Part shown: positions 15,744 to 23,575 of the stretch, one piece after another
Layout: each line of letters begins with the position of its first letter
Numbering within the stretch: the stretch's first letter is position 1
Assembly: GCA_022599575.1 (NCBI GenBank)
Contig: JAHZMA010000021.1
Span: 1-35,635, forward strand
DNA: 35,635 bases
Source of the DNA: Alphaproteobacteria bacterium
GTDB lineage: Bacteria > Pseudomonadota > Alphaproteobacteria > JABAAW01 > JAHZMA01
Direction of reading: 5' to 3'
The notes under the pieces: generated by a model
Databases searched by the model: none
Seen by the model: the letters and a program-made list of their open reading frames with translations, nothing else
Told to the model about the DNA's origin: nothing
Made by a program: the position numbers and the translations under genes

Positions 15744-16268
15744 ATGGAACACTATTTTTCAGACCCTAAATTTTGGGTGCATGCTTCTTTCTTTATATTT
15801 TTGCTGATTGTTATTATCAAAGGGCGTGGCGCGGTGCGCGCGATGCTAGATGGTAAAATCAGTGAAATCTTGAAAGAGATGGAGAATGCCCAACAATTAC
15901 GCGAAGAAGCGTTAGGGGTGCTGGCGGAAGCCAAATATAAGGAACAATTGGCAGAAACCCGTGTGCGCGATATGGAAAGCGAAACGGATGAAAAAATCCG
16001 CAATATCGAAGACGAGGCGCGTCAAACCCTCAACCGCACATTAGCGATGCAACGCAAAAGAATGGATGATAAAATCACACGGCTTGAAAATGAAACCAAG
16101 CAAATGATTAACCGCGCTATTATTGAATGCGCGAAACAAGTGAGCATGAAAATCTTGCGTGAAGATTTTCATGAGGCAGAAGATAGGGTCTATATGAAAC
16201 GGATTGTTGAAGTGTTACCCATCATTTATGCCAAACGCAATATTGATGAGGCGTCATCAAAGGGTTAA
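15744..16268 (+). CDS. atpF: ATP synthase F0 subunit b
   Basis: The ATG at 15744 gives 174 residues beginning MEHYFSDPKFWVHASFFIFL, a typical b subunit start. The same frame stays open upstream within the b' gene, but that extension is unconserved. A membrane helix (about 11-25) is followed by KGRGAVRAMLDGKISEILKE and a long coiled coil. Together with b' it makes the peripheral stalk. No clear Shine-Dalgarno is visible, so translation may be coupled to b', whose stop is 13 bases upstream. The gene ends nine bases from the convergent amidotransferase gene, with no obvious terminator between. Confidence 0.94.
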   Translation: MEHYFSDPKFWVHASFFIFLLIVIIKGRGAVRAMLDGKISEILKEMENAQQLREEALGVLAEAKYKEQLAETRVRDMESETDEKIRNIEDEARQTLNRTLAMQRKRMDDKITRLENETKQMINRAIIECAKQVSMKILREDFHEAEDRVYMKRIVEVLPIIYAKRNIDEASSKG

Positions 16269-16277
16269 AACCTAAAT

Positions 16278-17006
16278 TTACAAATCACATTTTCTGTTAT
16301 GTAAAAATCCCTTAATCACTTTGGCGATATGCGCTGAATCAGGCGGGGTAGGCTGATGCGAATCAATATGCGCTGATAATGTTTGTGGCAGCAAATTGCC
16401 ACGTAATTTGAATAAATCATTAAAAAAAGAGGGCGTAAATTCAGGATGTGCCTGAAAACTTAATCCCCAATCTTGGTAAAGCAATGCAGCATAGCGACAC
16501 GCATCATTATGCGCGATTATATCGGCTTGCTTCGGCCTTATTATTACTTGGTCTTGATGCCATGAAAGAATATTGAAGCTACCGTTTTTTTGCGTGTGAT
16601 AATCTTGACTGCCAACAATCCAGCCATCTGCAAAAGGTTCTACTGTGCCACCCAATGCCTGTGCCATGATTTGATGCCCGAAACAGATGCCAATCATCGG
16701 CACATTTGCTTGTTGTGCGGTGCGGATAAAATCTTCTAGCGGGGCTATCCATTCATGTGTTTCATAAACGCCATAGCGCGAGCCAGTAATCAGCCAACCA
16801 TCAGCATCATTCACCGATTGTGGAAAGATATTTTCTAACACGCGATAAGGTTTTAGATGCCAAAAATCACTGTCATCTTCATCATTTTCATCGGTATTAT
16901 TGCTAAAGAAGCGGGCGAAAATATCATCATATTCGCCATATTGCTGTTTAAGCTCGCCTATCATAGGTCCAGTGACCAAAACCCCTAACCTAAATTTTTG
17001 TTTCAT
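16278..17006 (-). CDS. Class I glutamine amidotransferase-like protein
   Basis: A 242-residue single-domain class I glutamine amidotransferase. The nucleophile is C108 in GICFGHQ. The His-Glu pair is H187 and E189 in AHPEF. GWLITGSRYGVYE and SWHQDQV are further family features. It resembles the stand-alone GMP-synthase-like amidotransferase group rather than GuaA, since no synthetase domain is attached. Such proteins hydrolyse glutamine or gamma-glutamyl compounds, and the actual substrate cannot be read from sequence. An acidic insert (about residues 36-48) is unusual. It lies 11 bases downstream of the dienelactone hydrolase gene on the same strand, so the two are probably cotranscribed. 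Confidence 0.88.
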   Translation of the reverse strand: MKQKFRLGVLVTGPMIGELKQQYGEYDDIFARFFSNNTDENDEDDSDFWHLKPYRVLENIFPQSVNDADGWLITGSRYGVYETHEWIAPLEDFIRTAQQANVPMIGICFGHQIMAQALGGTVEPFADGWIVGSQDYHTQKNGSFNILSWHQDQVIIRPKQADIIAHNDACRYAALLYQDWGLSFQAHPEFTPSFFNDLFKLRGNLLPQTLSAHIDSHQPTPPDSAHIAKVIKGFLHNRKCDL

Positions 17007-17017
17007 CGGTGCGTTAT

Positions 17018-17836
17018 TTATCCCAAATGTTGTTGATAAAATTTTAATGTTCTATCCCATGCAAGCATCGCATCTTCTTTATCATAAACCGCACTGCTTG
17101 GGTTTGCAAAAGCGTGATTGGCATCATACCAATAGATAGTAGCGTCTTTATCCTTGCCCGCTTTTTTAAGCTCAGCTTCAAAACCACTGACCATTTCTTG
17201 ATTGATAAAACGGTCAAGCGTTCCAAAATGCCCCATAATAGGCCCTTTCAGCTTTTTCAAGTCGCTGGCATTGCGGGTAACGCGTCCATAATAAATCACA
17301 GTGGCATCGACTGGTGTGGCAATTGCAGTGTTAAGCGACCAAGCACCACCAAAACACCAGCCATTAGTGCCGATTTTACCCGTGCTTCTTTTATGGTTAC
17401 GCAGATAATCAACCGCTTTGGTGAGTTGAGTGGTGGCTTTATCGGACTGTATCGCACCCGTTAATGCCCTTGCTTCGGTAGGCGTTGTCGCAACTTTGCC
17501 ACCATGTAAATCAATGGCAAGGGTAAGATAGCCAAGCGCGGCATATTCAGCGGCAACAGTTTTGATATTATCATTCAGCCCCCACCATTCGTGAATAAGC
17601 AATATAGCAGGGTGCTTATTATTACCTTTTGGTACGGCAAGCGCGCCCATCGTGCCAGTGGCTTCATCAATCACGATAGGTTTGGTTTTGCTTGCGGCAG
17701 CCTTGCTTAAATCTGGATAGGCAAGTAAAACTGCCAATGGTAGTGTGGCAGTGCCTGCTAAAAAGGCGCGCCTTTGGGCATCACTGACTTCAGGTTTTTT
17801 AGCGTTTTCATCATTGCAATTTTCAATCTCACACAT
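17018..17836 (-). CDS. Dienelactone hydrolase family protein with Tat-type signal
   Basis: A 272-residue alpha/beta hydrolase of the dienelactone hydrolase family. The Cys-Asp-His triad is visible as C161 (GWCFGG), D208 (GTLDRF) and H241 (ANHAFAN), with E83 in IHEWWG. The N-terminus has twin arginines in QRRAFLAG (R22, R23), then a hydrophobic stretch and A-rich cleavage region to about 50. It is therefore probably exported folded through the Tat pathway. The start is supported by GGGAG seven bases upstream. Family members open lactone rings or cleave ester bonds. The substrate is unknown, and most genomic homologues are not catechol-pathway enzymes. First gene of a two-gene unit with the amidotransferase. 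Confidence 0.9.
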   Translation of the reverse strand: MCEIENCNDENAKKPEVSDAQRRAFLAGTATLPLAVLLAYPDLSKAAASKTKPIVIDEATGTMGALAVPKGNNKHPAILLIHEWWGLNDNIKTVAAEYAALGYLTLAIDLHGGKVATTPTEARALTGAIQSDKATTQLTKAVDYLRNHKRSTGKIGTNGWCFGGAWSLNTAIATPVDATVIYYGRVTRNASDLKKLKGPIMGHFGTLDRFINQEMVSGFEAELKKAGKDKDATIYWYDANHAFANPSSAVYDKEDAMLAWDRTLKFYQQHLG

Positions 17837-18010
17837 TTTATTGCTCCCTTACATAATAATTATCTTTACTGTAATGGATTTATACGATAATAACAAATTG
17901 AATTTTTAATAATAATCATCTATAATCTACAATAATATCTAAATAATAATTTATTTGTATGGTTTTTGCTAGTAATAGCGTATCATATATCCTCATTATA
18001 AGGGAATGTT

Positions 18011-19312
18011 ATGTTTTTTGCTGAAGGCACAAGGTTATTTCTAATACGTTTTGGTTTGCACCAACGCATCTATTTTGTTGGGTTGGCAGTGATGCTGTTA
18101 AGTTTCTGCGGTGTGGGTGTTGGCATATGGATAGAGTTGCGTGGGCAACCTGCCTTACAACAAGCTTTATTAGAAGTTTTGCAGGCAAGTGGCATTTATA
18201 TTTTTTACGTGTTTACTGCTACATTCGCTGTGATATTACTGTTGTTAAGGGTTGCGGGCCGAACAATATCAGTCCCCATTGTGAAAATGACCACAGCGAT
18301 GCAACAGCTGGTAAAAGGCGAAGATGTTGATGTATCGGTGATTGCAAAAAAAGGGCAGATTGGCGATATGGTGCGTGCCATCAATGATTTTAAGGGCAAG
18401 ATAGAAGAAAACACTCAATTATCATCTGAAAAGCAGATGCGCGATATCAAAGATAATGAGCGTTTTGAAACAGTGCATCAGCTGGCGACGGGTTTTAGAG
18501 ATGAGATTGTAGAATTATTGCAAGAAATGAATGCAGTTGCTATTGATATGGAAGATATGAATAGCTCGTTACTGGGTGCCGCACAAGAAACTTTTGAATA
18601 TTCGGAAGAAATTGCTGATGTTACGCAAAGTGCCACTGATGATGTGCAAAAAGTGGCGGCGGCCACTGGCGAGATGTCAACATCGGTGCGTGAGATTAGC
18701 CATCAGATGCAAAACTCTCTCTCCACCGTGCAAATTGCAGCAAAGGCAGTGAAAGATACTGATGTGGTTGTGAAAAACATGTCACAATCATCTGACCAAA
18801 TTGGTGATATTGTATCGTTAATTAACGATATTGCAGGGCAGACCAACCTTTTAGCACTGAATGCCACTATTGAGGCGGCGCGTGCTGGTGAGGCAGGTAA
18901 AGGCTTTGCAGTGGTTGCGAACGAGGTGAAAAATCTTGCCAGTCAAACCACTAAAGCAACCGAAGAAATTGGCGCGCAAATCACTGCAATTCGTGATATT
19001 GCAGGTAAATCGGTTGAGGCGATGAATATCGTGCATAAGGAAATTAACGGCATTAATGATATTATTGGTTCGGTTTCAGTTGCGATTGAACAGCAATCGG
19101 TTACCACAGGCGAGATTAATGCGGCCAGTAGCAGCGCTTCCACCCGCACAACAAATGCGAGCGAGCGGGTGAAAATAATCGCTGACCATGCCCGAACAAC
19201 CTTTGAATTTTCTGAAAAAATGGATATGTCGGTTGGCAGAACAAATCAAACCATTGAAAAGTTACGGACAAAAATGCAAGCCTTTATTGATGGTTTAATG
19301 AAAGTAGCTTAA
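18011..19312 (+). CDS. Methyl-accepting chemotaxis protein with minimal periplasmic loop
   Basis: A 433-residue chemoreceptor preceded by AAGGGA. Two membrane helices (about 20-43 and 61-82) are separated by only some 17 residues, so there is no room for a periplasmic ligand domain. A HAMP domain follows (about 83-135). The cytoplasmic signalling helices have the conserved hairpin tip [20 protein letters not shown] followed by [19 protein letters not shown]. The tip binds CheA and CheW and controls flagellar rotation. Without a sensor domain it may respond to membrane or energy state, or to a partner protein (inference). No C-terminal CheR-docking pentapeptide is seen. The downstream 40 bases hold a weak AATAATG/CATTATT hairpin with a T-run. 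Confidence 0.93.
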   Translation: MFFAEGTRLFLIRFGLHQRIYFVGLAVMLLSFCGVGVGIWIELRGQPALQQALLEVLQASGIYIFYVFTATFAVILLLLRVAGRTISVPIVKMTTAMQQLVKGEDVDVSVIAKKGQIGDMVRAINDFKGKIEENTQLSSEKQMRDIKDNERFETVHQLATGFRDEIVELLQEMNAVAIDMEDMNSSLLGAAQETFEYSEEIADVTQSATDDVQKVAAATGEMSTSVREISHQMQNSLSTVQIAAKAVKDTDVVVKNMSQSSDQIGDIVSLINDIAGQTNLLALNATIEAARAGEAGKGFAVVANEVKNLASQTTKATEEIGAQITAIRDIAGKSVEAMNIVHKEINGINDIIGSVSVAIEQQSVTTGEINAASSSASTRTTNASERVKIIADHARTTFEFSEKMDMSVGRTNQTIEKLRTKMQAFIDGLMKVA

Positions 19313-19324
19313 GTACACCAAAAT

Positions 19325-19362
19325 AATAATGCCAGTAGTGTGTAGCAAAATCATTATTTTTT
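19325..19362. terminator. Weak terminator-like hairpin after the chemoreceptor gene
   Basis: AATAATG (19325-19331) can pair with CATTATT (19352-19358) across a 20-base loop, followed by more T residues. It lies between convergent genes and partly overlaps the 3' end of the minus-strand gene. The stem is short and AT-only. Confidence 0.3.
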
Positions 19363-19842
19363 ATCTTTGATAAAGTCATACTCATATTCAAGGTCTGAAT
19401 TTAAGTTGCCTTTTACTTTATTGCCCCATTCTGAAATTAGATATGTCTGCCGTTCTTTTAGAATGCTTTCTTTGCGGTCTAGCCAAAATTCAGTCCAGTT
19501 ACGAATCACAAAAGGTAAAATGCGAAAAATAATCAATCCCAATAGTGATAAGCCAATCGGATAAAACCAGTTAGTAGGGTCGCGTAATATGATACGCAAA
19601 TTATCAAAGGTGCCATATGTATCAAGTGAATAACCAATGGCATGCGCCACCCCCACAACATTCAAACTGCCAATTGCTTTTGCTTTCGTATATTCACTAT
19701 CAGTATCGTAATAGATAAGAAACACGGTAGGCAATAACATAAAACTAAAAAATAATAATGACGGCAAATAAATAATGCTAATCAATACAACGCAGATTGC
19801 CAGTGATAGAATAGCACTTTCTTTTTGTGATAATTTTCTCAT
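19354..19842 (-). CDS. Small membrane protein of unknown function
   Basis: I do not recognise this 162-residue protein. It has two adjacent hydrophobic helices near the N-terminus (about 9-25 and 27-44). A moderately hydrophobic stretch is at about 57-72. A strong helix at about 93-113 (FYPIGLSLLGLIIFRILPFV) is followed by a charged C-terminal tail with coiled-coil character. AAGGA precedes the ATG at good spacing. It lies nine bases after the degenerate kinase gene, so the two are probably cotranslated partners at the cytoplasmic membrane. Function cannot be inferred beyond that. Confidence 0.75.
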   Translation of the reverse strand: MRKLSQKESAILSLAICVVLISIIYLPSLLFFSFMLLPTVFLIYYDTDSEYTKAKAIGSLNVVGVAHAIGYSLDTYGTFDNLRIILRDPTNWFYPIGLSLLGLIIFRILPFVIRNWTEFWLDRKESILKERQTYLISEWGNKVKGNLNSDLEYEYDFIKDKK

Positions 19843-19851
19843 TTAAAATCC

Positions 19852-21999
19852 TTAAAAAAACAATATTAACACACCAAAACTAGCAATAGCAAAACATAGT
19901 AATAATGCGTAATGATTGGCACGGGTTTTAATATCAGCATTGATATGTTCTTTTGTGCGTTCCAATTCATTGAGTAAATTGGCATTGTTAGAATATTCAT
20001 TTAACGCATCAAAATAGTTGCTACTGTCGCTCATCAATAATTTTTGGTCTTCAATCACATTGAGTAATTTTGATAGCCAACCAGACTCAGCAGTGTTTTG
20101 TAAACGTTGCCGCAAGCGGTTTTGTAAATTCACATTATTATAAGTCAACACAGCAGGCTCTAGTAATTTACAGGCATGATGGCATAATGCAGGGAAGGGG
20201 CGTTTGTTGAAATCTTCTTGTAGCAAAGAGAGTAATAATACTTGCGCTTTACCAGTATCAGCAGAACGTGGCTCAGTAGAAGCGCGAATAACATTTGCAA
20301 TGTTGCGTCTGAAACGGTTGCCGATATAGCTAATGAGATGCCTATCCATTGTGAATTGATACTCATTAGGGTCATGTTGGCTTAATTTTTTATTAAGTGC
20401 TTCTAGCAATGAGTTTAAATCAAACACAAATTCTTTATCGAATAAGGGGGAAAGGCAAGGTAAATCAGGATAAAGCACATAAAGCAAGCGTTCGAAGCCA
20501 AATTCTAACCGTTCCAACGAAATGGCTTGGCGTGCCAATGCTATTTCTTGAATGGTTGAATTATAGACGGTAGAACGATTTTTTTGATTTATGTACCAAT
20601 AATTAATCAGCTCTACACTAATCAACGCACGAATCAGATTCATTTCAGCTGAGTTGGGACTATTAAAATAATGGGCGTAAAGATGCCCAAAACCAGTGAT
20701 GGTAAAGCGTAAATTTTGAAACACGATTGGTGAATAGGGGTTCATTAAGAATAGCATTTTTGCAAAAGCAACATGCAGATTGAAATCATATTTACTGGCA
20801 ACACCGCCCGAAGAATTCACATGATTTTGTAACTCGCGAATCATATTACTGGTAGCTTCATCAGAAACGCCATGGCGCATCCACACTGGAATATCTGGAT
20901 TAATCGTTTGTTCTACCGCATCATCCCAATCATGCGCGAATACAGCAGCCAATTCGGGTGCAGAATTATAGCTATTATGCTGATAATGGAAATTAATTTT
21001 TGAACGTGCTTTAATAGAGCGCGTTTTTTTATCGGTATTTCTACCATTCAGCCACGCATAAATTTGTTCTAAATTCCAACGGTCATTCGGGCTATCGGCA
21101 AGCAAGCCACGCAAAGGGTCGATGATACCTTGCGCGATACTCATGCCTTCTGTTAATGCGTTAAAACTACCTAAATTTAATTTACGGCGTAGAATATCAT
21201 AGTCGCTCATATGCACCATCGGCATCGATCCACGCATCAGGCAAACCATCATCACGCCTAGCGCATAAATATCGTTACCAGAGATTTCTTTACCACGATA
21301 GGGGCGTTCTGCCATGCCAGCGGTAATTGTTTCAAATATGATATGCTGCATCGTTCCGGGTGGGTCGGAAAGACATTGCCCTAACAGATAATCACGCCTT
21401 GTGCCACCCACATCAATAAAAAGATTGGTGGGTGAAAAAGCGCGGTAAGTAATGCCTTGCGTGTGCATTTCATTAACACAAGGCAAGATAGGTTGTAAGA
21501 AACGTTGCACACAGGCGGCGGCCGTTTGCGGTTGAAATTGTGCATGAATATCAGGAATCAGTGGCTCACCCCGTGGCAAATTAAATAAAATTACTGGAAA
21601 TTGCACACCATTAATATCGGTTACTAAATCCCAACCGAGTGGTAACATCAGATTTTGCGACTTCATTGCCTGAAACTGTGTTATTTGGCTCAAACGTGGC
21701 GGGTTATTAGATGATGAAATCGTCACGAAATAATCAGCGTCACCATCAATTTGCTTGGTAACGCGATAGGCAACGGCATAATCGGTCTTAAAGGCAGGTA
21801 AGGCTTGATTGAAATCGATTCGAAAACTTTTATCAAAAATGTCAGCATGCGGAATCTTGCTAGCATCGAATGCTGGCATGATAATTTTTTTAGCAGCGCT
21901 TGCCTGTTTTGCAAAACTTGTTTCACGCAACGAACCAGCACCTGGGGCTTCCACCTCAATTGCTTTACGTTTTACATCGGCATCGGTTGGTAGCTTCAT
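19852..21999 (-). CDS. Degenerate Ser/Thr kinase-like protein with C-terminal membrane anchor
   Basis: A 715-residue protein. Residues about 70-310 look like a protein kinase fold lacking its catalytic residues. GITYRAFSPTNLFID (182-196) aligns with the HRDLKPxN loop, but the catalytic Asp is Ala187 and the Lys is Ser189. The DFG position reads LGQCLSD. The C-lobe helix DIYALGVMM (243-251) is intact, preceded by an APE-like MAERPYRG. I see no glycine-rich loop. Residues about 330-690 are a mostly helical region with no recognised family. A single membrane helix (about 697-713) ends the protein, so it is probably tail-anchored with the kinase-like part in the cytoplasm. A scaffold or ATP-independent regulator is likely (inference). 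It is encoded with a small membrane protein and divergent from recA. Confidence 0.7.
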   Translation of the reverse strand: MKLPTDADVKRKAIEVEAPGAGSLRETSFAKQASAAKKIIMPAFDASKIPHADIFDKSFRIDFNQALPAFKTDYAVAYRVTKQIDGDADYFVTISSSNNPPRLSQITQFQAMKSQNLMLPLGWDLVTDINGVQFPVILFNLPRGEPLIPDIHAQFQPQTAAACVQRFLQPILPCVNEMHTQGITYRAFSPTNLFIDVGGTRRDYLLGQCLSDPPGTMQHIIFETITAGMAERPYRGKEISGNDIYALGVMMVCLMRGSMPMVHMSDYDILRRKLNLGSFNALTEGMSIAQGIIDPLRGLLADSPNDRWNLEQIYAWLNGRNTDKKTRSIKARSKINFHYQHNSYNSAPELAAVFAHDWDDAVEQTINPDIPVWMRHGVSDEATSNMIRELQNHVNSSGGVASKYDFNLHVAFAKMLFLMNPYSPIVFQNLRFTITGFGHLYAHYFNSPNSAEMNLIRALISVELINYWYINQKNRSTVYNSTIQEIALARQAISLERLEFGFERLLYVLYPDLPCLSPLFDKEFVFDLNSLLEALNKKLSQHDPNEYQFTMDRHLISYIGNRFRRNIANVIRASTEPRSADTGKAQVLLLSLLQEDFNKRPFPALCHHACKLLEPAVLTYNNVNLQNRLRQRLQNTAESGWLSKLLNVIEDQKLLMSDSSNYFDALNEYSNNANLLNELERTKEHINADIKTRANHYALLLCFAIASFGVLILFF

Positions 22000-22317
22000 A
22001 TTTACCCAGCCATCTGAACTGACCGCATCTATCAGTTGCTTATTTGTTATATACCAGTCGCCAGACTTTCCCAGACTTTCAAGGTGTGATACGTTTATTC
22101 TTAACTCAAGCTAGATTGCCAAAAAAAAGCTGTAAATTCAAATATTTTATTGATTTATTTATTTTTTTAACTGTTTTATGGCAATTTTTATCATTTTTAT
22201 CATTTTTGTAGCATTTTATGGTGCAAATCATCGTCAATCACCTTGCATTTATGGGTGAAAAAAGGTTAATGATGATGGCATGGATAATAAAGTCAAAATG
22301 ATATTTGGGGTATATTG
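22000..22317. other. 318-base divergent region between the kinase-like gene and recA
   Basis: No gene is seen. It contains two exact tandem copies of ccagactttc (22061-22080) and a T-rich low-complexity tract around 22140-22220 with repeated ttttatca. A TTGCAT (22243-22248) lies upstream of recA but lacks a good -10 at 17 bases. I found no GTTC-N7-GTTC element of the alphaproteobacterial LexA type. Confidence 0.5.
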
Positions 22318-23451
22318 ATGGATAAAGAAAAAGCATTAGATGTTGCCTTAAGCCAGATTGAAAAAAATTTCGGCAAGGGCGCGATTATGAATCTTTCTAG
22401 TGATAATAAGCCAGTTGATGTGGAATCTATTTCTACGGGTTCACTAGGGCTTGATATTGCATTGGGCATTGGCGGTTTGCCACGTGGGCGTGTGGTTGAA
22501 ATTTATGGTCCTGAAAGTTCGGGCAAAACCACGCTTGCCTTGCATGTGATTGCCGAAGCGCAAAAATTGGGTGGCAAGGCGGCATTTATTGATGCTGAAC
22601 ATGCGCTTGATGCGGGTTATGCCCAGAAATTGGGTGTCAAAATTGATCAATTGTTGGTAGCGCAACCTGATACGGGTGAACAATCGCTAGAAATTGTTGA
22701 TACTTTGGTGCGTTCGGGCGCGCTTGATGTGTTGGTGGTTGATTCGGTGGCGGCATTGGTGCCGAAAGCAGAATTAGAAGGCGATATGGGTGATAGCCAT
22801 ATGGGTTTGCATGCAAGGCTGATGAGTCAGGCATTACGGAAATTAACCGCCTCTATCTCGCGTTCTAAATGTATGGTTATTTTCATCAATCAGATACGGA
22901 TGAAAATCGGCGCGATGACGTATGGCTCGCCTGAAACCACTACGGGTGGCAATGCGCTTAAATTTTACGCATCGGTGCGGATTGATATTCGGCGGATTGG
23001 GCAGATTAAAGATAAGGATATTACGGTTGGCAATACCACACGGGCGAAAGTTGCAAAAAACAAGGTTGCACCGCCATTCCGTCAGGTGGAATTTGATATT
23101 ATGTATGGCAAAGGCATTTCCAAATTGGGTGAGATTCTTGATTTGGCAGTGGGTGCCAATCTGGTAGAAAAAGCGGGTGCGTGGTATTCTTACGGGGAAC
23201 AGCGCATTGGGCAGGGCAGAGAGAATGCCAAAGCATTTTTAGAGAGCAATCCAGCTGTTGCTCAAGAAATTGAGAAGAAAGTGTTGCAAAATGCGGGCGT
23301 GTTATCGGAGGTGATGCTAGAGGGCGAAGCCACCAGTAGCAATGATGCGGTGGCTAAAGCAGTTGATAGCGCGCAACCAGCAACACAGACGGCAGAGGCA
23401 ACGCAGGAAACACCAGCGACCGCACCACCAGCAACACCGAATCAGAAATAG
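22318..23451 (+). CDS. recA: Recombinase RecA
   Basis: From the ATG at 22318 the protein has 377 residues. A TTG three bases earlier is also in frame, but GGGG seven bases upstream favours the ATG. RecA forms filaments on single-stranded DNA, pairs homologous strands, and activates LexA self-cleavage. Walker A is GPESSGKT (64-71). [15 protein letters not shown] and [21 protein letters not shown] (Walker B and loop 2 region) follow. The last 40 residues are Ala/Thr/Pro-rich rather than the usual acidic tail. The gene ends in a strong bidirectional terminator. Confidence 0.99.
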   Translation: MDKEKALDVALSQIEKNFGKGAIMNLSSDNKPVDVESISTGSLGLDIALGIGGLPRGRVVEIYGPESSGKTTLALHVIAEAQKLGGKAAFIDAEHALDAGYAQKLGVKIDQLLVAQPDTGEQSLEIVDTLVRSGALDVLVVDSVAALVPKAELEGDMGDSHMGLHARLMSQALRKLTASISRSKCMVIFINQIRMKIGAMTYGSPETTTGGNALKFYASVRIDIRRIGQIKDKDITVGNTTRAKVAKNKVAPPFRQVEFDIMYGKGISKLGEILDLAVGANLVEKAGAWYSYGEQRIGQGRENAKAFLESNPAVAQEIEKKVLQNAGVLSEVMLEGEATSSNDAVAKAVDSAQPATQTAEATQETPATAPPATPNQK

Positions 23452-23520
23452 AGAATTAGTTTTCATATTTTTTTGTTATTCCACGCGGGTGACCTATGCC
23501 TCTTTTTGGGGTGTGGAATG

Positions 23521-23555
23521 AAAAAAAGGCGGTATTTTACTTACCGCCTTTTTTT
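23521..23555. terminator. Bidirectional intrinsic terminator between recA and the repeat lipoprotein gene
   Basis: GGCGGTA (23528-23534) pairs with TACCGCC (23542-23548) across a 7-base loop. Seven A's precede it and seven T's follow, so it works on both strands. It serves recA and the convergent minus-strand gene ending at 23576. An ATTCCAC/GTGGAAT hairpin (23478-23519) lies just upstream. Confidence 0.9.
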
Positions 23556-23575
23556 ATGTTTTTGTCACAATATAC

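Noticed and set aside
19852-21999. Active Ser/Thr protein kinase annotation
   Set aside because: The catalytic Asp and Lys of the HRDxK loop and the DFG motif are missing, so catalytic activity is not supported.
23478-23519. ATTCCAC/GTGGAAT hairpin after recA as another GIY-YIG-type repeat
   Set aside because: Only the ATTCC/GGAAT core matches; the CGTC and CCAG flanks are missing, so the relation is too weak to claim.
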